Assembly (NCBI GenBank): GCA_041648505.1
Contig: JBAZOY010000084.1
Coordinates: 1-8,608 of the forward strand
Reading direction: 5' to 3'
Source of the DNA: JBAZOY01 sp041648505
Lineage (GTDB): Bacteria; Desulfobacterota; Syntrophia; Syntrophales; CG2-30-49-12
DNA length: 8,608 nt
Part shown: positions 6,830 to 8,608 of the stretch, piece by piece
How the letters are laid out: each line of letters starts with the position of its first letter
How positions within the stretch are numbered: position 1 is the stretch's first letter
Made by a program: the position numbers and the translations under genes
Notes under the pieces: generated by a model
Told to the model about the DNA's origin: nothing
Database searches by the model: none
Seen by the model: the letters and a program-made list of their open reading frames with translations, nothing else

Positions 6830-7064
6830 AAAAGCTATCCAATTCGGGTAGTTAAGTTACAACTTACGGTGTTATGCTATGCAGAATTATTATATCGCTT
6901 TTAAAAATATTATCACAACATTTTGATATTGTTTAATATTATTCTTTAAAGAGATGGTGCGTATGTGCTATTTAACTTATATTATTGACTAATTGTTTTA
7001 GTCAAGTATTTTGTAATATAATTTTTCTGTCCAATATATGTTCGGGTAAGAAAGGAGAAACCTA
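6830..7064. promoter_or_regulatory. AT-rich divergent regulatory region with a 21-bp operator-like palindrome
   Basis: No gene is seen here. A perfect inverted repeat TTGACTAA-ttgtt-TTAGTCAA spans 6985-7005. Downstream on the plus strand is a consensus -10 TATAAT (7017-7022). A 17-18 base spacer places its weak -35 (TTGTTT or TGTTTT, 6993-6999) inside the palindrome. On the minus strand the right arm supplies TTGACT (7000-7005) with TATAAG 18 bases on (6976-6981), a possible promoter towards intI. A regulator bound to the palindrome could therefore control both directions. A second dyad, TAAGTT-AC-AACTTA, is at 6853-6866. It overlaps GTTAAGT (6851-6857), which fits the integron core GTTRRRY in the orientation expected for attI, but such a short match is weak evidence. 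Confidence 0.55.
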
Positions 7065-7829
7065 ATGGGAACCATGCACTGCCTCAAGGTCGGTTGCGCA
7101 GACGCAACCGTCATCGTGACGGCAACGGCAACATTTCTTGTGGACTGTGCTAATATTGGCGACTTCTCCAACCTGCTTCCTGCCAGCAAGAAGATACGCA
7201 GCGTCTTTATCACGCACCAGCATGAGGACCATTATTCGGGATTGCGTTACCTGAAAGACAATGGCTATACCATCGACTTCCTCATCTATAGCCCATACGA
7301 ACGTCGGTACAATGACCAAAGCGTCACAATCGATGAATGGAACGAGTTCAACGCACTAAGAGATCACTTCGTGAAGCAAGGTACGGAAACACGGGAACCA
7401 TATCGCCAAGACTCTTTTGACGAGAGTTGGTGGGCAACTAATGGTCTCAAGTTCTGGATAGTGGGGCCACATAAGAGCGTTGTAACCAGCGATACACGAG
7501 AGATTCACGATGCGTCTCTTGTAATCAAAGCAGACATGGGTGACCGCCATTGCTGCTTCACTGGAGATGCCTCGGACACCTGTCTCGAGGCGGTAGCAGA
7601 CGACACGAAGAACTACTGCAACGATATCCTTCACGCAAGCCATCACGGGAGCCTCAACGGAGCACATCTCGAGTTCATCAAAAAAGCGAACGCAAAATAT
7701 ACAGTCATTTCGACGGAAAGCGCTGTCTACGAAAACGTCCCACATCCAACGGCACTCCGGCGATACTCAGACAATACTAAGGAAAAAGTGTATCGTACAG
7801 ACAACGGCTCGATAAAATGGACTTTCTAG
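7065..7829 (+). CDS. ComEC-type metallo-beta-lactamase-fold hydrolase, stand-alone
   Basis: This 254-residue cytoplasmic protein has no signal peptide or membrane segment. It carries the metal-binding motif HQHEDH (51-56), the TGD motif with Asp168 (CCFTGDAS), ASHHGS (191-196), and a late HP motif (His227 in VPHPTAL) before a C-terminus VYRTDNGSIKWTF. This order, with the doubled histidine in HHGS and the YRTD-G ending, matches the soluble beta-lactamase-like domain of ComEC/Rec2 DNA-uptake proteins, in which the family is thought to act on nucleic acids or phosphoesters. The membrane channel part of ComEC is absent. The ATG at 7065 is chosen over the one at 7074 because AAAGGAG (7051-7057) is well placed. 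It lies behind a TATAAT promoter and 13 bases ahead of a four-helix membrane protein gene, so the two products probably work together. The substrate is unknown; nuclease or cyclic-nucleotide hydrolase roles are inferences only. Confidence 0.85.
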   Translation: MGTMHCLKVGCADATVIVTATATFLVDCANIGDFSNLLPASKKIRSVFITHQHEDHYSGLRYLKDNGYTIDFLIYSPYERRYNDQSVTIDEWNEFNALRDHFVKQGTETREPYRQDSFDESWWATNGLKFWIVGPHKSVVTSDTREIHDASLVIKADMGDRHCCFTGDASDTCLEAVADDTKNYCNDILHASHHGSLNGAHLEFIKKANAKYTVISTESAVYENVPHPTALRRYSDNTKEKVYRTDNGSIKWTF

Positions 7830-7842
7830 AAGAGGTACAAAA

Positions 7843-8502
7843 ATGAAGAACGATTATCTTCTCAAAGAGTACGAACTTTGTTTTGAGCAACTCAGGTTTT
7901 ATGACAATCGGCACGGTACGATTCTTCAGTATCTTTTCAGCCTGACGGCGGCTGTAGCCACTGCTCAGTTTGCGGTGTATAAGTTCCTCGCTGGGCCAAC
8001 TAGGGGTTTCTTTGCGTGCCAAGCGTTCCTATCTGGCATCGTCTTCATTGCAACTCTGATTCTCTTTCTGACAATGCTCCAGAACCGCCTCTATTTTGTG
8101 CATATGGCAAGGCAGCTTAATGCGATCCGCGGTTATCTCATGACAACCGAAGCAAGTGATTTTCATGGCAACCAGCTTTACACTTCGACGGATTTCCCCG
8201 CTATCAAGGCATCCAGCGTCCATACTTTTCAACTTCTCGGTGCCGCGTTGATCTCATCTTTATTTGCTGGTGCTTCTGCATACGCAATAGCACCAAGCAT
8301 TGGGACAAGTCCTTGCCTCGGCACAGCAATACTCGTTGCCGTAGTTGTCGCTATCGGAGAGATTTGGGGAGGCATCCGATACCTTTCAGACAGTGGACGT
8401 GAGACCTCTGACGAAGCAGTTCACGGAATCAAGAAGAATAACCAGCCCGAACAAGGCGCTGCACAGGACGGGGAGTCCGCTGCGCTTCATCCCCGCCAGT
8501 GA
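7843..8502 (+). CDS. Four-helix membrane protein, partner of the MBL-fold hydrolase
   Basis: This 219-residue protein has no family that I can name with certainty. Hydrophobic segments lie near residues 27-49, 57-79, 129-150 and 158-178, arranged as two hairpins. A charged N-terminal helix (LLKEYELCFEQLRFYDNRH) precedes the first. Between the hairpins is a loop of about 50 residues starting NRLYFVHMARQLNAIRGYLM, then a polar part with TSTDFPAIKASS. The C-terminal 40 residues are polar and probably disordered. The general plan (short cytosolic helix, TM hairpins, ARQxNxIR-like stretch) recalls small membrane effectors such as the SLATT group linked to nucleotide-signal defence, but I did not establish homology. 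Translation starts at 7843 after AAGAGG (7830-7835), 13 bases past the hydrolase stop, so the two are co-transcribed and probably translationally linked. It could instead be a transporter-like or stress protein. Confidence 0.8.
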   Translation: MKNDYLLKEYELCFEQLRFYDNRHGTILQYLFSLTAAVATAQFAVYKFLAGPTRGFFACQAFLSGIVFIATLILFLTMLQNRLYFVHMARQLNAIRGYLMTTEASDFHGNQLYTSTDFPAIKASSVHTFQLLGAALISSLFAGASAYAIAPSIGTSPCLGTAILVAVVVAIGEIWGGIRYLSDSGRETSDEAVHGIKKNNQPEQGAAQDGESAALHPRQ

Positions 8503-8551
8503 GCTTTAGCGTTCGCGGCACGCCTCCGGCGCGCCGCGAACGGGGAGAGCT
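8502..8551. repeat. GC-rich hairpin after the membrane protein gene
   Basis: Ten perfect pairs, CGTTCGCGGC (8510-8519) with GCCGCGAACG (8533-8542), enclose an inner CGCC-TCC-GGCG hairpin after one mismatch (A/C). Outside, AGCT (8502-8505) can pair with AGCT (8548-8551) across an internal loop. It begins on the last base of the stop codon. There is no T run, so it is not a simple intrinsic terminator on its own; it could protect the mRNA 3' end. It differs from integron attC because the ends lack RYYYAAC and GTTRRRY boxes. Confidence 0.7.
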
Positions 8552-8566
8552 GAGCTTCGCTCCAGC
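8549..8566. repeat. Second small hairpin of the 3' cluster
   Basis: GCTG and AGC on the left pair with GCT and CAGC on the right around a TTC loop, with one bulged C. It directly follows the larger hairpin and is part of a row of palindromes. Taken alone it is weak. Confidence 0.4.
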
Positions 8567-8577
8567 GCCTGTTCTTC

Positions 8578-8596
8578 AGGCCGCCGGAGGCGGCCT
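8578..8596 (+). terminator. Probable terminator hairpin of the hydrolase-membrane protein operon
   Basis: An eight-pair, very GC-rich stem AGGCCGCC (8578-8585) with GGCGGCCT (8589-8596) surrounds a GGA loop and is followed by only two more T before TCG-type sequence (three T in a row in total). It could end the operon on the plus strand about 75 bases after the stop. The short T run makes the call moderate. A small hairpin, GCCTG-TTCTT-CAGGC, overlaps it at 8567-8581. Confidence 0.45.
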
Positions 8597-8608
8597 TTCG
8601 AACCAATC

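Noticed and set aside
8502..8596. Calling the 3' hairpin cluster an integron attC site
   Set aside because: The outer ends lack the RYYYAAC and GTTRRRY core boxes in the required order. The first hairpin begins with GTT and ends with AAC, the reverse of attC.
1..8608. CRISPR arrays, tRNA or rRNA genes, intact insertion sequences
   Set aside because: I found no spaced short repeats, cloverleaf-like segment, rRNA-like sequence or transposase frame.

Overview
The window looks like a chromosomal piece of a Gram-negative anaerobe, most likely a syntrophic or sulfate-reducing member of the Desulfobacterota (Syntrophus/Smithella/Desulfobacter-like). The thiolase and 3-hydroxyacyl-CoA dehydrogenase pair, the thiolase's extra N-terminal insert, the medium GC content and the style of the integron integrase all fit this. 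It is an inference from protein flavour, not from a marker gene.

Layout. Positions 1-108 (minus) hold the first 36 codons of a gene that runs off the left edge. It has a strong ribosome binding site and a near-consensus sigma-70 promoter about 200 bases upstream. Positions 360-645 are a structured leader region in front of carB (646-3846, plus), the large subunit of carbamoyl-phosphate synthase. carB converges on a minus-strand transcription unit that is complete in the window: promoter at 6147-6175, hbd (3-hydroxybutyryl-CoA dehydrogenase, 5209-6060), a thiolase (3900-5183), and a strong intrinsic terminator at 3845-3881. Together the two enzymes interconvert 3-hydroxybutyryl-CoA, acetoacetyl-CoA and acetyl-CoA, the last steps of beta-oxidation or, in reverse, the first steps of butyrate or hydroxybutyrate synthesis.

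The promoter of this unit and the promoter of the truncated left-edge gene are two copies of one roughly 70-bp conserved module, each carrying TTGACA-17-TATACT. The two loci are probably under common control, and the module may recur elsewhere in the genome.

From about 6200 to the right end the window changes character and looks like accessory DNA. A minus-strand integron integrase (intI) remnant lies at 6265-6829. It has lost its central part and is frameshifted, so it must be inactive. An AT-rich region with a perfect operator-like palindrome follows. Then comes a plus-strand two-gene operon: a soluble ComEC-type metallo-beta-lactamase-fold hydrolase (7065-7829) and, 13 bases downstream, a membrane protein with four predicted transmembrane helices (7843-8502). 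The pair sits where gene cassettes would sit beside intI and ends in a cluster of GC-rich hairpins. It is the best candidate here for a little-described system, possibly a membrane-effector defence or toxin-type module, but its function cannot be read from the sequence.
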